Shown: positions 1-9,700 of the stretch, piece after piece
How positions within the stretch are numbered: position 1 is the first letter of the stretch
Layout of the letters: every line of letters begins with the position of its first letter
Source: Ningiella ruwaisensis
GTDB lineage: Bacteria; Pseudomonadota; Gammaproteobacteria; Enterobacterales; Alteromonadaceae
Length of the DNA: 64,000 bases
NCBI RefSeq assembly: GCF_004798935.1
Contig: NZ_RAHT01000008.1
Span: 62,001-126,000 of the forward strand
Reading direction: 5' to 3'
Program-made: the position numbers and the translations under genes
The notes under the pieces: model-generated
The model's database searches: none
What the model saw: the letters and a program-made list of their open reading frames with translations, nothing else
Told to the model about the DNA's origin: nothing

Positions 1-1
1 T

Positions 2-1579
2 CCGTATGGAAGGGTTGGCTCACCCATCGACATGCTCAAACAACGCGTTAACGCAACTCACCCTCAGATGGATCTTGAAATTATTTCTGTGGCAATGTCG
101 AGTATCAATAGCTTTAGCTTGCTGGATTTTGTAGACGAAGTCATTGAAATTGATCCCGATGCCATTTTGATTTATGCCGGACACAATGAATATTTAGGCG
201 TTATGGGCGTCGGCTCCAGTTTTGCTGGGAAAGGCAGCTACTCGGCCAATTTGGCGTTTTTAAAATTAAAAGAGTTACGTCTTTATCAGTTAATGCAAAT
301 GGCATATTCCGTTATTTTTCAGGATGAAATAGTTACGCATAACCATGAAGCGCTTAGTAAGACAGAAAATCAGCCTGATTCATTATCAGGCCGCACGCTC
401 ATGGCGCAGGTGGCAAAAGAAAAAGAAATTATATATAAAAGTCCTTTGTATGACGCAGGACTGACTCAATTTCGAGACAACTTATCATTAATCTTAAATG
501 CTATAGCCAAGCACAATATTCCGCTTTTTGTTTCAAGTATTGCGGCGAATGAACAAGACCTCGCTCCTTTTGCTTCTTTGTCACATCCTCGCTTAAATGA
601 AGCAAGCAATGATCTTATTCATGCTACAAACTATGATAAAAACTTTATTCCTTATGAGCTGTTAGACGCTGAATTTGAATCGACTTATCACGCGGATTTT
701 CAATTTGCGCTAGGGCATGCACTTTTACATGAAGGCGATATTCAAAAAGCAAAATCCCATTTTGTGCTCGCTCAAGACTATGACTTACTTCGCTTTAGAG
801 CGCCTAGTGCATTTAATGCAATCATAAAAGAACTCGCCTCAACGCCGAACGACAGTGTATATTTTGTCGACGCTTACAAACAAATTGAGCAGGATACGCC
901 AAATGGCATTATTGGCAATGCGTATATGTTGGAACACTTACATCCTAATGCGCGGGGATATTTTCTGATAGCCGAAAGTTTTTACCAGGCTCTGTTGTCG
1001 TCAAAGCTTTTACCGCCGCCACAAAATCCGGTTTCACAAAAACAAGCCTATGCCTGGCAACCTTTAAGTAAGGTAGATTTGGGTTACGGCCAATTTAAAG
1101 TAAACCAGTTAATGTCGGACTATCCCTTTACCGACAAGCCTGACCCACGCGGTGTAAAGCTTTCAAGTTTAAATTTGGACGTATCGGATACGGAGCTTGC
1201 CTTAATTGAGCAGCGAATAAACAATGCAAGTTTTATCGAAGTACAGCAAAATCTGATAGAGCAATTACAAATACAAAGAAGGCGCTTGGAGGCAGGTATA
1301 GCTGCGGGTAAGTTGTTTGATGCCATCCCACAACAGCCACAGCTTGCCAGGGTGGCCTCACTTTTATTGTTGCAGGAAAATGCCCTGCCGCTTGCAGAAT
1401 ATTATGCACAACAGGCCGTGAAGCTCGCACCAGACGAAAGCAATTTTAAACTTAGTTTGGCAGAGATAATTTATAAACAAGGGCGCAAAGCGGAAGCTGT
1501 CCGTTTGCTTGACAAGGTAATCGCTAAGGCGCCTGATAATATGAAAGCAAAACAAATTCGTGAGGCAGTCTCAAGATAA
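2..1579 (+). CDS. SGNH-hydrolase-like protein with TPR tail, 5'-truncated by window edge
   Basis: The reading frame is open from base 2, and the codons before the first ATG (position 32) still align with the next gene (a Pro-Tyr-Gly motif followed by a Leu-Lys-Gln helix), so the gene starts upstream of the window. What remains covers most of an SGNH fold: block III as Y-A-G-H-N-E (a GHNE in place of the usual GxND) and block V as E-H-L-H-P-N with its candidate catalytic His. The C-terminal 90 residues look like two TPR helical hairpins. The block I serine region lies outside the window. It is a paralogue of the gene that follows 73 bp downstream on the same strand, so the two are probably cotranscribed. 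Substrate is unknown; an esterase or O-acetyl transfer role on a polysaccharide is possible but only inferred. Confidence 0.75.
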   Translation, partial: PYGRVGSPIDMLKQRVNATHPQMDLEIISVAMSSINSFSLLDFVDEVIEIDPDAILIYAGHNEYLGVMGVGSSFAGKGSYSANLAFLKLKELRLYQLMQMAYSVIFQDEIVTHNHEALSKTENQPDSLSGRTLMAQVAKEKEIIYKSPLYDAGLTQFRDNLSLILNAIAKHNIPLFVSSIAANEQDLAPFASLSHPRLNEASNDLIHATNYDKNFIPYELLDAEFESTYHADFQFALGHALLHEGDIQKAKSHFVLAQDYDLLRFRAPSAFNAIIKELASTPNDSVYFVDAYKQIEQDTPNGIIGNAYMLEHLHPNARGYFLIAESFYQALLSSKLLPPPQNPVSQKQAYAWQPLSKVDLGYGQFKVNQLMSDYPFTDKPDPRGVKLSSLNLDVSDTELALIEQRINNASFIEVQQNLIEQLQIQRRRLEAGIAAGKLFDAIPQQPQLARVASLLLLQENALPLAEYYAQQAVKLAPDESNFKLSLAEIIYKQGRKAEAVRLLDKVIAKAPDNMKAKQIREAVSR

Positions 1580-1652
1580 GCTGCGCCCTGAAGATATGCA
1601 GGCATGAACCGCTAAAAGTAACCAGCAGAACAAATGGAAAAAGACCAGTTGT

Positions 1653-3497
1653 ATGAATAAACCCCATTTAAAATCAGGCAAGCTATCAAAACAGCTTCTT
1701 TTTTATATCATTGCGCTGTTCATTCCTGTTTTGTTTTTTGTCTTACTGGAATTTACGCTGAGATTATTCGATTATGGCAAATCTACACCGCTTTTTATCG
1801 ACAATCCTGCAAACTCTCACTACATCCTTCCCCGACCAGACATCATGTCTCGCTATTTTCCCGATCCAGCCAGTCAACCACAGGTCACCCTCGAGGCTAA
1901 TTTTTTATTAAAGGACAAACCTGAAAACGGACTGCGTATTTTTGTGCAAGGTGGAAGCACCGCCGCCGGCTTTCCCTATGGATTGGGTGCATCTCTCGCT
2001 TCAACTTTAGATCACCGCTTGAAACAGGCGCTTCCCGGCAGGCATGTAGAGGTGGTTAGCACCGCGCTTTCGGCGGTTAACAGCTACACTATGCTCGATT
2101 TAGCCGATGAAATCATTGCTCAAAGTCCAGATGCGGTTTTAATTTACGCAGGTCATAATGAGTTTTTGGGTATTTTAGGAGTTGGCAGTCATTACAGTAT
2201 TGCAGAGGCGGCTAACACTACGCTTTGGTTTATCCGCTTAAAACACTTACGCACCTTTCAACTCATTCAGAACCTTTTTTTGAATATACAAACACCGCCT
2301 GGTACGCAAGATACTGTCATAGAGGTCGCGCCCGGTAGTGAGATTAAAAAACGAACCTTTATGGCGAAAGTGGCCAAACAAACTAACATTCCAAAATCGG
2401 GCACTACTTTCAATGCAGGCATATCTCAATTTAAGCGCAACATGACTTTATTGCTCGAAAAGTATAAAGAAGCAGGAATACCGGTATTTATTGGCACCGT
2501 GGCAAGCAACCAGTCTGACCAAGCGCCATTTGCCAGCAAGAGCGCCTCGAAGGCTCACGCTTCGCTTTTACAAAGCGTGCTTCCTTCGCTTTCACTACCA
2601 GCAAACAAGCTCACTGCCGCTCAACGCAATGAGGCGCGACGTGAATTAGTAAAAGTAAGTGAAAGCGTAATGGATTCAGATTCAGCAGATTTGCACTTTA
2701 AACTGGCGACATACTTAAATGCCTATGACTTGCATACACATGCAAAGGCACACTACCTGAATGCGATTGAACATGATCTACTGCGATTTCGAGCTCCTCA
2801 GGCAATTAACGATGCAATTGAAGCATTTGCAAAAGAAGAACATGTGTATCTGGTAGAAACGCTAAAGGCCTTTGAAGCTCGAAGCCCGCAAAGGATTATT
2901 GGGAATAATCTCATGCTTGAACATCTGCATCCCAATCTGCAAGGTTACTTCGTATTGTCTGAAAGTTTTTATCAGGCAATAAAGTCCTCCGGGCTTTTCG
3001 CACCCTTTGTCGATGTTCCAATTGATCAAGCCTGGAATGAACGATTAATATTACCTGCTGAGGAGTATTTTGGCTTTGCCACTATTTTGCATTTAAAATC
3101 AGACTATCCGTTTGTAGCACTCAAGGAGCATGACAACTCGCCTTTAAAGCTCCCTGCTCCACAAGACTGGCAGCAAGAACTCGGATTACGCTGGTATGAA
3201 AAAAAGCTCAGCTGGATGCAGGTGATGGAGCGAAGCCTTGTGCAATATCGCGCTCAGAATAACCAGCAAATGAGTCTTAAAACCTTGCAAATACTGGCAG
3301 ATGCTCTGCCCCATAATGGCCTGTATAATCTGCAGCTTGCCGAGCACAAGTTTGCGCAAAACAGACTCAACGAAGCTTTGCATTATTATCGGCGTGCACA
3401 ACTTGCCGGAGCAGTGAATGATGAAGTAGACACAACTGTCCGTATAATCACCGAGCGACTTCGTCAAGAGTATGGCTTGGAGACAAAAGAGGAATAA
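1653..3497 (+). CDS. Membrane-anchored SGNH-hydrolase-like protein with TPR tail
   Basis: A 614-residue protein. Residues about 13-36 form one N-terminal membrane segment, so the rest probably faces the periplasm. The SGNH blocks are visible: G-G-S-T at 100-103 (S102 the candidate nucleophile), G-H-N-E at 167-170 and E-H-L-H-P at 423-427 (H426 candidate, with E423 in the place of the usual Asp). A long insert of roughly 250 residues separates blocks III and V, and the last 100 residues resemble TPR helices. It is the complete paralogue of the truncated gene just upstream; the two share block sequences and the conserved motif L-R-F-R-A-P. The ATG at 1653 precedes a normal charged N-terminus, but no strong ribosome-binding site is visible. 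Function is unassigned; hydrolase activity is inferred from the motifs only. Confidence 0.75.
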   Translation: MNKPHLKSGKLSKQLLFYIIALFIPVLFFVLLEFTLRLFDYGKSTPLFIDNPANSHYILPRPDIMSRYFPDPASQPQVTLEANFLLKDKPENGLRIFVQGGSTAAGFPYGLGASLASTLDHRLKQALPGRHVEVVSTALSAVNSYTMLDLADEIIAQSPDAVLIYAGHNEFLGILGVGSHYSIAEAANTTLWFIRLKHLRTFQLIQNLFLNIQTPPGTQDTVIEVAPGSEIKKRTFMAKVAKQTNIPKSGTTFNAGISQFKRNMTLLLEKYKEAGIPVFIGTVASNQSDQAPFASKSASKAHASLLQSVLPSLSLPANKLTAAQRNEARRELVKVSESVMDSDSADLHFKLATYLNAYDLHTHAKAHYLNAIEHDLLRFRAPQAINDAIEAFAKEEHVYLVETLKAFEARSPQRIIGNNLMLEHLHPNLQGYFVLSESFYQAIKSSGLFAPFVDVPIDQAWNERLILPAEEYFGFATILHLKSDYPFVALKEHDNSPLKLPAPQDWQQELGLRWYEKKLSWMQVMERSLVQYRAQNNQQMSLKTLQILADALPHNGLYNLQLAEHKFAQNRLNEALHYYRRAQLAGAVNDEVDTTVRIITERLRQEYGLETKEE

Positions 3498-3503
3498 AAG
3501 CAA

Positions 3504-3523
3504 ATGCCGCTAAACAGCGGCAT
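3504..3523 (-). terminator. Hairpin between convergent genes, possible terminator
   Basis: ATGCCGCT and AGCGGCAT form a perfect 8-bp stem with an AAAC loop. On the minus strand it is followed by TTGCTTTTATT, a weak T-rich tail, so it fits best as a terminator for the lectin gene at 3562-4773. On the plus strand there is no T-tract. Confidence 0.5.
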
Positions 3524-3561
3524 GTGAGTTAAATACGATCTTAATTCCTATTTTTACATGA

Positions 3562-4773
3562 TTAATACGCCTGAAGTGACCATTTTTGAGAACTCCAAGC
3601 TGTATTTAAAGGCGCCTGCACCAGGTTATCTCCATTGTTGCCATTCTCATGAAGATACAAATTTGACCATTGATTTTTAATACGGTATTGATTCCCTACC
3701 TTCTCAAACTTCCACTTTTGTGAGCTCCAGGACGTATTAAGATCAGCGAGTTTAACAATATCCCATTGGTCGGTAGAGCCTGCACTTAAGTAACGACCTG
3801 TCCACTGGTTTTTAATGCGATATATCCCCTCAGATACCTTTTCCAGCTTCCATTTTTGCGAACTCCAATCGGTATTCAGGTTCAACACCTGAGTATCGGC
3901 CCAGTTGAAATTGCCGCCTGCATGAATGTAGCGGCCTTTCCATCCCCCTTTGATACGTTTGTTACCGACGATTGCATCGGTATTACTGTTTTTACAGGCG
4001 TCATCAGTAAAGCTGGAAGGAAGGCATTTACGGGTGATTGTAAAATCGCGATAGTTTTGTCCGTGTGTTTCGACATTAAATTTAATGCCATCTACCTTTT
4101 TGTTAGGTAATCCATGATTGCGCCATTTGTTTAAGATAGGTTTGATAGACGTTGTACCACTGTTTCGATATGTCTGTCTTACCGCCCAAAACTGTACCCA
4201 TGAGTTAAAATAAAACTTATAGTGTTTATAGCTTGCACCGTCATGATTTGTCTCGCCAAGATACTCATTTTGCGGATTATTGGGGTCCCAGTCATTGAGC
4301 AACCAGTCATGCATCTGCTGCGGGTTTCTTTTCGCTGTGTCAACGATATAGTTTTCATACCATCCGGCATTCCCATTCGGATTGCCAGAGATCCAGTTTA
4401 CGGATATCTTGGGTCCATACCACCACTGCCCACTGCCGCTGCCAGTTTGAGAAAAAGACGCATTAACCGCAAAATCGTTTGATACATTATCGACTTTGTC
4501 GATGCTGAATGTGCCCGCAAAACTAGCGTCAAAGCCACCATTTTCATGATCAACGCTTATTGTGACGCGATCCGTATTGAGATCTCTGAACTTGCTTCCA
4601 TCGAATTTATCGCTTTGCCAGGCAGTTGATGCATAATTACCTGCATAAATTCGCTCCAATCCAGATGAGGACGCTGCGTGAACTACGAGGGAAATGCTGA
4701 CGCAACTTGCAAAGGCTAAAAGTCCCACGACTGACTTTTTCGATAGAGCACTACTTTTTGTATCAGTAAACAT
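3562..4773 (-). CDS. Secreted GH11-xylanase-like enzyme with C-terminal ricin-type lectin (CBM13)
   Basis: A 403-residue exported protein. Residues 1-34 look like a Sec signal peptide ending in V-H-A-A. Residues about 40-250 resemble a GH11 beta-jelly-roll: W-Y-E-N-Y-I-V-D at 138-145 lines up with the nucleophile strand (E140), Q-F-W-A-V-R-Q at 194-200 lines up with the Y-W-S-V-R-Q strand, and N-V-E at 233-235 lines up with the acid/base glutamate strand (E235). C250 and C260 could form a disulphide. Residues 270-403 are a ricin-type beta-trefoil with three Q-K-W repeats at 306-308, 352-354 and 397-399. The lectin call is firm; the GH11 call is from motif matching and the domain is divergent, with an extra acidic loop (151-180). 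Endo-xylanase activity is inferred. The ATG has an AGGAA ribosome-binding site upstream. Confidence 0.7.
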   Translation of the reverse strand: MFTDTKSSALSKKSVVGLLAFASCVSISLVVHAASSSGLERIYAGNYASTAWQSDKFDGSKFRDLNTDRVTISVDHENGGFDASFAGTFSIDKVDNVSNDFAVNASFSQTGSGSGQWWYGPKISVNWISGNPNGNAGWYENYIVDTAKRNPQQMHDWLLNDWDPNNPQNEYLGETNHDGASYKHYKFYFNSWVQFWAVRQTYRNSGTTSIKPILNKWRNHGLPNKKVDGIKFNVETHGQNYRDFTITRKCLPSSFTDDACKNSNTDAIVGNKRIKGGWKGRYIHAGGNFNWADTQVLNLNTDWSSQKWKLEKVSEGIYRIKNQWTGRYLSAGSTDQWDIVKLADLNTSWSSQKWKFEKVGNQYRIKNQWSNLYLHENGNNGDNLVQAPLNTAWSSQKWSLQAY

Positions 4774-4830
4774 AGTAGAAATTCCTAATTGATTGTAAGA
4801 ATGGTTGTGTGCGTGTGTCTTGCGAGTGTC

Positions 4831-4847
4831 TGTTCAGCAAATGAACA
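4831..4847. promoter_or_regulatory. Inverted repeat TGTTCA-N5-TGAACA upstream of the GH11-like gene
   Basis: Perfect 6-bp inverted repeat with a 5-bp spacer, 58 nt upstream of the ATG at 4773. Size and position suit a dimeric regulator or a hairpin in the leader. No regulator can be assigned. Confidence 0.35.
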
Positions 4848-4932
4848 AACATAGATTAGGTAGGAAAGCCAAGAGAGTAAACCCCTGGCAGAGGTAAATG
4901 TTATGAAAATTAATTGTTAATTTTTGTTTAAA

Positions 4933-4962
4933 TGTTATGTTTTTTAGTGTTATGTTTTTTAT
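4933..4962. repeat. Two tandem 15-bp units in an AT-rich promoter region
   Basis: TGTTATGTTTTTTA followed by one variable base is repeated twice without a gap (4933-4947 and 4948-4962). It sits between the peptidase gene at 5026-6546 and the GH11-like gene, in a very AT-rich stretch. It may be a binding site or intrinsically bent DNA upstream of the 3562-4773 promoter. The rest of the 252-bp gap shows no gene. Confidence 0.5.
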
Positions 4963-5025
4963 TTATTATTTTTATTAACTAAATATCATAACTAGATTTA
5001 TGAACCTGGTAGAAATTTAAGCCGC

Positions 5026-6546
5026 TTATTCAAGCGGCTCAGCAGGTCGAGGATCAAAATTTGTATTTGCCATATAAGCCGTTACCATTGCCCAAACACT
5101 CTGATTTTGTTGAATATCCTCTATTTTGATTTTATCGAGCGTGTCGTTGGCAGTATGATGATAATCAAAATAATAAGTCCCGTCCTGCCTTAAGGATATT
5201 ACTGGTACGCCTTGCGCGGGCAACATGGAAACATCCGGTCCGCCTCGTGCATCGTTCGAACCAAGTGTTATCCCCATTTCGGCAAGTGCTGCATATAAAT
5301 CCTCAGCGTTATTTCGCACTGCGGAATTAAAGCGAGTATCTAATTGATAAATTTGCCCTGCGCCAAAATCGGACTCTGCGGCCATAATAATATTTGGTAA
5401 GTCATCCTTATTTGCTCGCGTATACTGATAAGCGCCCACAAGACCAATTTCTTCAGCGGCATACAGAACGACTCGAATCGTGCGTTTAGGTTGACCAAGC
5501 GTTTCTTTAACCAGCTTGGCCGCGGCAGTGACAATGCCTACCCCTGCGCCATCATCAAGGGCACCGGTTCCCTCATCCCAAGAATCTAAATGTGCAGAAA
5601 TAAGAACCACCTCTTCGGGGCGCTCGCTTCCTGTGAATTCACCAATCACGTTATAAGACGTTTGCCATCCTGCGTCTTTCGCTTGCATGTTAAGACTTAA
5701 CACTATTTCCTGGTCACTCCCCTGGAGCGTTTCAAACATGGCTTCTAAGATATCTGCATCGGCTGTAGAAATGGCGCCGGCTGGTATCTTCTTGACTTCA
5801 TCGTTGTAGCGCATGATACCGGTGTGGGCAAAGCGCGAATTATCGGTACCCACCGAACGAATAATCACTGCTTTAGCACCGAGTTTTGCCGCCTCCACTG
5901 CGCCGTTTACGCGATTAGGCACAACTTGACCGTAAAATTTCCCTGCTCTATCTCGCTGCATTTTTGTATTGAGAAAAACGATATTGCCTTCTACCTCACC
6001 GTTGCTTGCCAATTGTAAATCGTTGAGAGAATCGAACATCAACACCTTGGCCTGCAAGCCCTCTTCAGGGGTAGCAATACTTCCGCCAAGCGCAGTAATC
6101 ACTAAGTTTTGTTCAAAAGGCGCAAGCACGCGAGCATCAGCAAAACCCCTTTCCCAGTTTCGTACCCTCACAGGCTGTTTATATACTTTGTCAAAACCAA
6201 GTGATTGTAGTTTATCTTCTGCCCAGGCGACTGCGGCCTTATCTCCCTTTGAGCCGGGAATACGCGGGCCAACTTCTACGGTAAGCGACTTCACAATGTC
6301 ATACGACAATAGTGAGTTTTCGCTGGCACGCCTAACCGCAAGCATATCTTTTCCGATATCGCTATTTGACCACTGAGGGGTAAAGCTTCTATCCATCAAA
6401 TGATTCGACGTACTGAAATCTGAGGTCTCGGTAAAGTTGTTGTCAGTGGTTTGTGAGCAGGCCTGTATTAATAAAAACGTGCAAGCCACTAGACTTAACT
6501 TTAATGTAGAACGAATTTGGATAGGAGTTTGACTAGCGTTTATCAT
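5026..6546 (-). CDS. M28-family zinc peptidase lipoprotein with PA domain (carboxypeptidase Q-like)
   Basis: A 506-residue exported exopeptidase. The N-terminus has a hydrophobic stretch ending in L-I-Q-A-C, giving a lipobox with C30, so the protein is probably anchored in the outer or inner membrane on the periplasmic side. Residues about 130-290 form the protease-associated domain. The M28 metal-binding set is visible: A-H-L-D at 318-321 (H319), D331/D332, E365/E366, E391/D393 and H463/H464. Length and domain order fit carboxypeptidase Q/aminopeptidase relatives, which release free amino acids from short peptides. It is transcribed in the same direction as the alpha-glucan genes upstream, but the terminator at 6641-6673 separates it from them. 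Peptide scavenging is the likely role. Confidence 0.9.
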   Translation of the reverse strand: MINASQTPIQIRSTLKLSLVACTFLLIQACSQTTDNNFTETSDFSTSNHLMDRSFTPQWSNSDIGKDMLAVRRASENSLLSYDIVKSLTVEVGPRIPGSKGDKAAVAWAEDKLQSLGFDKVYKQPVRVRNWERGFADARVLAPFEQNLVITALGGSIATPEEGLQAKVLMFDSLNDLQLASNGEVEGNIVFLNTKMQRDRAGKFYGQVVPNRVNGAVEAAKLGAKAVIIRSVGTDNSRFAHTGIMRYNDEVKKIPAGAISTADADILEAMFETLQGSDQEIVLSLNMQAKDAGWQTSYNVIGEFTGSERPEEVVLISAHLDSWDEGTGALDDGAGVGIVTAAAKLVKETLGQPKRTIRVVLYAAEEIGLVGAYQYTRANKDDLPNIIMAAESDFGAGQIYQLDTRFNSAVRNNAEDLYAALAEMGITLGSNDARGGPDVSMLPAQGVPVISLRQDGTYYFDYHHTANDTLDKIKIEDIQQNQSVWAMVTAYMANTNFDPRPAEPLE

Positions 6547-6616
6547 AGCTTATTGTTAATTGTTTTTAGGATTTAAAACTAAGAATAAACAAAGCCAGTG
6601 GAAGAATAAAGATAAT

Positions 6617-6636
6617 TAACCTCACATATGAGGTTA
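6617..6636. repeat. 8-bp stem hairpin in the gap upstream of the M28 peptidase
   Basis: TAACCTCA and TGAGGTTA flank a CATA loop. It lies about 70 nt upstream of the ATG at 6546 and is immediately next to the pullulanase terminator. It may be an operator or part of a double-hairpin terminator. Confidence 0.35.
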
Positions 6637-6640
6637 GAGT

Positions 6641-6673
6641 AAAAAGCCGCTGGCAATTTCTGCTCAGCGGCTT
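6641..6673 (-). terminator. Rho-independent terminator of the pullulanase gene
   Basis: On the minus strand a 9-bp stem (AAGCCGCTG with CAGCGGCTT, loop of 12) is followed directly by a run of five T. It lies 39 nt after the stop codon at 6712. Confidence 0.85.
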
Positions 6674-6711
6674 AAGGGCACAAAATCTTATTTTGTCAGT
6701 TTATTTAGGTT

Positions 6712-9700
6712 TTAGTCGTTTTTTATCACCTTCACATCACGACCAATGACCTCGAAGCGATAGTTGCCTGCCTCTGGAGGCGTTAATGTCAAGTTGCCGC
6801 TGTTGCCATCTTGGTTAAGGTGTTTAAGCTCACCCACTGACACCGCAGCTTCTGCTTCATTAAAGGCGCCTAAGTTAACTGTCGACCAGTCACTCGTTGC
6901 TACTTTAAAGGCTTCATCAGCGCCGCTAAGGTCAATATCAACAGAGTAAACGCCATCGCCCTCATACACGAGTGGATCTGTTTCACCCCAGCCGTTCATG
7001 GAGCCACGCACATAAACTGTGTTACCTCCAAAGAATTCTTCAGCGAATACGCGAACCTTAGGTGCATCTAAATCAACGGTGTCAAATACGAAGATGTATC
7101 TTCCAGCATCGCTAATAGTAAGCTTGAGGTTTTCACCACCCTCAAATACCGGCATGTTTTCAGCTAAAGTCAGCACCACATCTTCATCGGCAGCGGTCGC
7201 GCCACCTAAATTAGGCATACTCCAACCATCATTTGCCACTTTAAATTGATGCTCTTCAGCAGCGAGTTCGATTGTTGTGCGATAAATACGACCACCGTCA
7301 TACTCTAACTCATTACCTGTTCCCCAACCGTTCATGCTGCCGCGGATAAAGATAGGATTACCCACATATGGCTCTTCATTGGTTACGGTAAGTACTGGTG
7401 ACTCTGCTTCAAACGCATCGAGACTGAAGATATAGGTTGCCGTGACACTTGGTGTGATGCTCAAGTTCCCCTGACCGCGCACGAGTGTTTTTTCCATATC
7501 TTCTTCTACAACTGCATCATCATTTCCAAAGTCAACTGTACTCCAATTAGCAGAGGCAACTTTGAACGCGTACGTTGTGCCACCTGTTAGCTCAACAGTT
7601 GCTTCATACACGCCTTCACCTCTGTAGGTCATAGGATTGGTCTCACCCCAGCCATTCATTTCACCGCGAATGAAAATAGTGGTATCGCCATATGGCACGA
7701 TATCAGGTGCGCCAGCAGTAGCAAAAGCAGATAGTCCATAACCACGTTCCGTTCCCTGATTTTTCACGAAGACCGCCATTGTAAGCGCTGGAACAGTAAA
7801 GGTGCCTTTTATCTCTTCGCCTTCACTGGTATCGCTAAAGCTAGCACCACGTACCGTTGGGTCAACTGAGTTTGCATGAATGGTATGGAGTTCGAAACCC
7901 GCAGCGGTTGCGACCTCAATTGACTTTTCTTCATACCCAGAGTTCATCACAACGACAACAGCATCGTACTGCGGATCTAAATCAGCAGGTTGCTCCTCAG
8001 CTCCTTCGACAATACCGTCATCAAGGCTCATCACAATTAAGCCCTGTTGCTGTCTGTCACCTAAGTTATGGAAACCAACTCGCGCTTTAATAGCGTCTGC
8101 CGTAGTTAATCTAAACAATGGACTGTCTGAACGAATGCTCAAAAACTCCTGAAAGACTTCAGCGGCAAATTCAATGTCAGTCATCGTAGCAGCGCGTTCA
8201 GGTGAATACATAAACTGCGCTATTTCTTCCCACCGCCCTTGATTATCTTCGGCCAATGGAAGCCCGACATTCCAGTTATTCGTTGCCAGCGTAAAGTCAG
8301 TATAAGTAAACCAGTCGCCTGCATCGTAGGTGTTTCTGTCCATCGACTTGGAGCGAAGGAAATCACCGCCGATTTGCAAAAACGGAATACCTTGCGACAT
8401 AAGCGGTAAGGTAATACCGATATTTTGCGCACGCACTCTCTCCTGAAGCGTGATATCGCTTGGCAGCGTATAATTGAATTGATCCCACAAGGTTTCATTA
8501 TCATGTTTTGACACATAGTTGATAATGTCCGCGGGGTCTTTCGCATAGCCGCCTAGCGCTGAGGTATTGGCATCAGAGCCACCCGATGTTTTTAAGACAA
8601 AGTCTGTCAATGTACCTGCCATGCTCATTTTTACACGGTCCTGAGCGGATAAGGCAGCGTCGCTGGCTTCAGCAGCAAAAATATGTCCCTGGCGAATGGC
8701 TTCTCGAATGCGGTCGTTAAAAGTACCTATTTCTGTCCCTGCCATGTTTTGCTGATTGGCCGTTTCAAAATCGCCATATGGCCCGGTATTTTTACCCCAG
8801 CCCTCACCATAAAAGTAGGTGTCAGGATCAACGGCTTTAACAGCTTCAAAGAGATTGACCATGGTCGTTTTAGACGCTTGAGACATGATATCGAATCTAA
8901 AGCTGTCAAACTTATATTGCTGAGCCCAAAGCAGAAGTGAATCTTCCATGAACTTTTCCATCATGCGATTGCGTGGCTCGGTATCGTCACAGCATGTCTC
9001 ACGTACGATATCACCCGTTTCAATAGTGTAGCGGTGATAGTATCCCGGAACCACTTTGTCAAACACAGAGTTCTGGAACAAGCCTGACGCATTGGTATGG
9101 TTGTAAACCACATCGAGCGCAACTCTCAGGCCCACTTCGTGCAGACCTTGCACCATAGCTCGCATTTCCTTAATGCGAACTTCACTGTCGGCATCTGAAG
9201 CATAGCTTCCTTCTGGTGCATTGAAGTGCTTAGGATCGTAACCCCAATTAAATTGATCAAAGCCTCTAAGCTGTTGCGCTAGCGCCTGGGCAGCACCCGG
9301 CTCTGTTAACACATCATACGACTCATAGACTTCAGCAATGCTTAGATTACGGTTGGTTCCGTCGTTACATACATCTGAAGCAGGCGCAAGTGCGCAAAAT
9401 TGCTGAATGGTGCTCGTCCAGTCAACCGTACGAGCTGGATCTTCATTAATAGTTGCAATATCGTTGGCCGGAAGCACATGGAAATGCGTCATACCTTTTT
9501 CAGCCAATGTTGCTAAATGCTGCATGGGTGCTGAATCTAGCTCGGTAAAAGCCAAATATTTGCCTCGGTTAGCCTCGCTAGTGCTTTCATCTCGTGCACT
9601 AAATTCGCGAATATGCCCTTCATAAATGACAATATCCTCAAAGTTCTCAACCGTGGGGATTTCATGGGTATCCCATCCTTCTGGTTTTAAATCCTCATCA

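Noticed and set aside
3504-3523. Hairpin read as a terminator for the plus-strand SGNH gene
   Set aside because: No T-tract follows on the plus strand; the minus-strand reading fits better.
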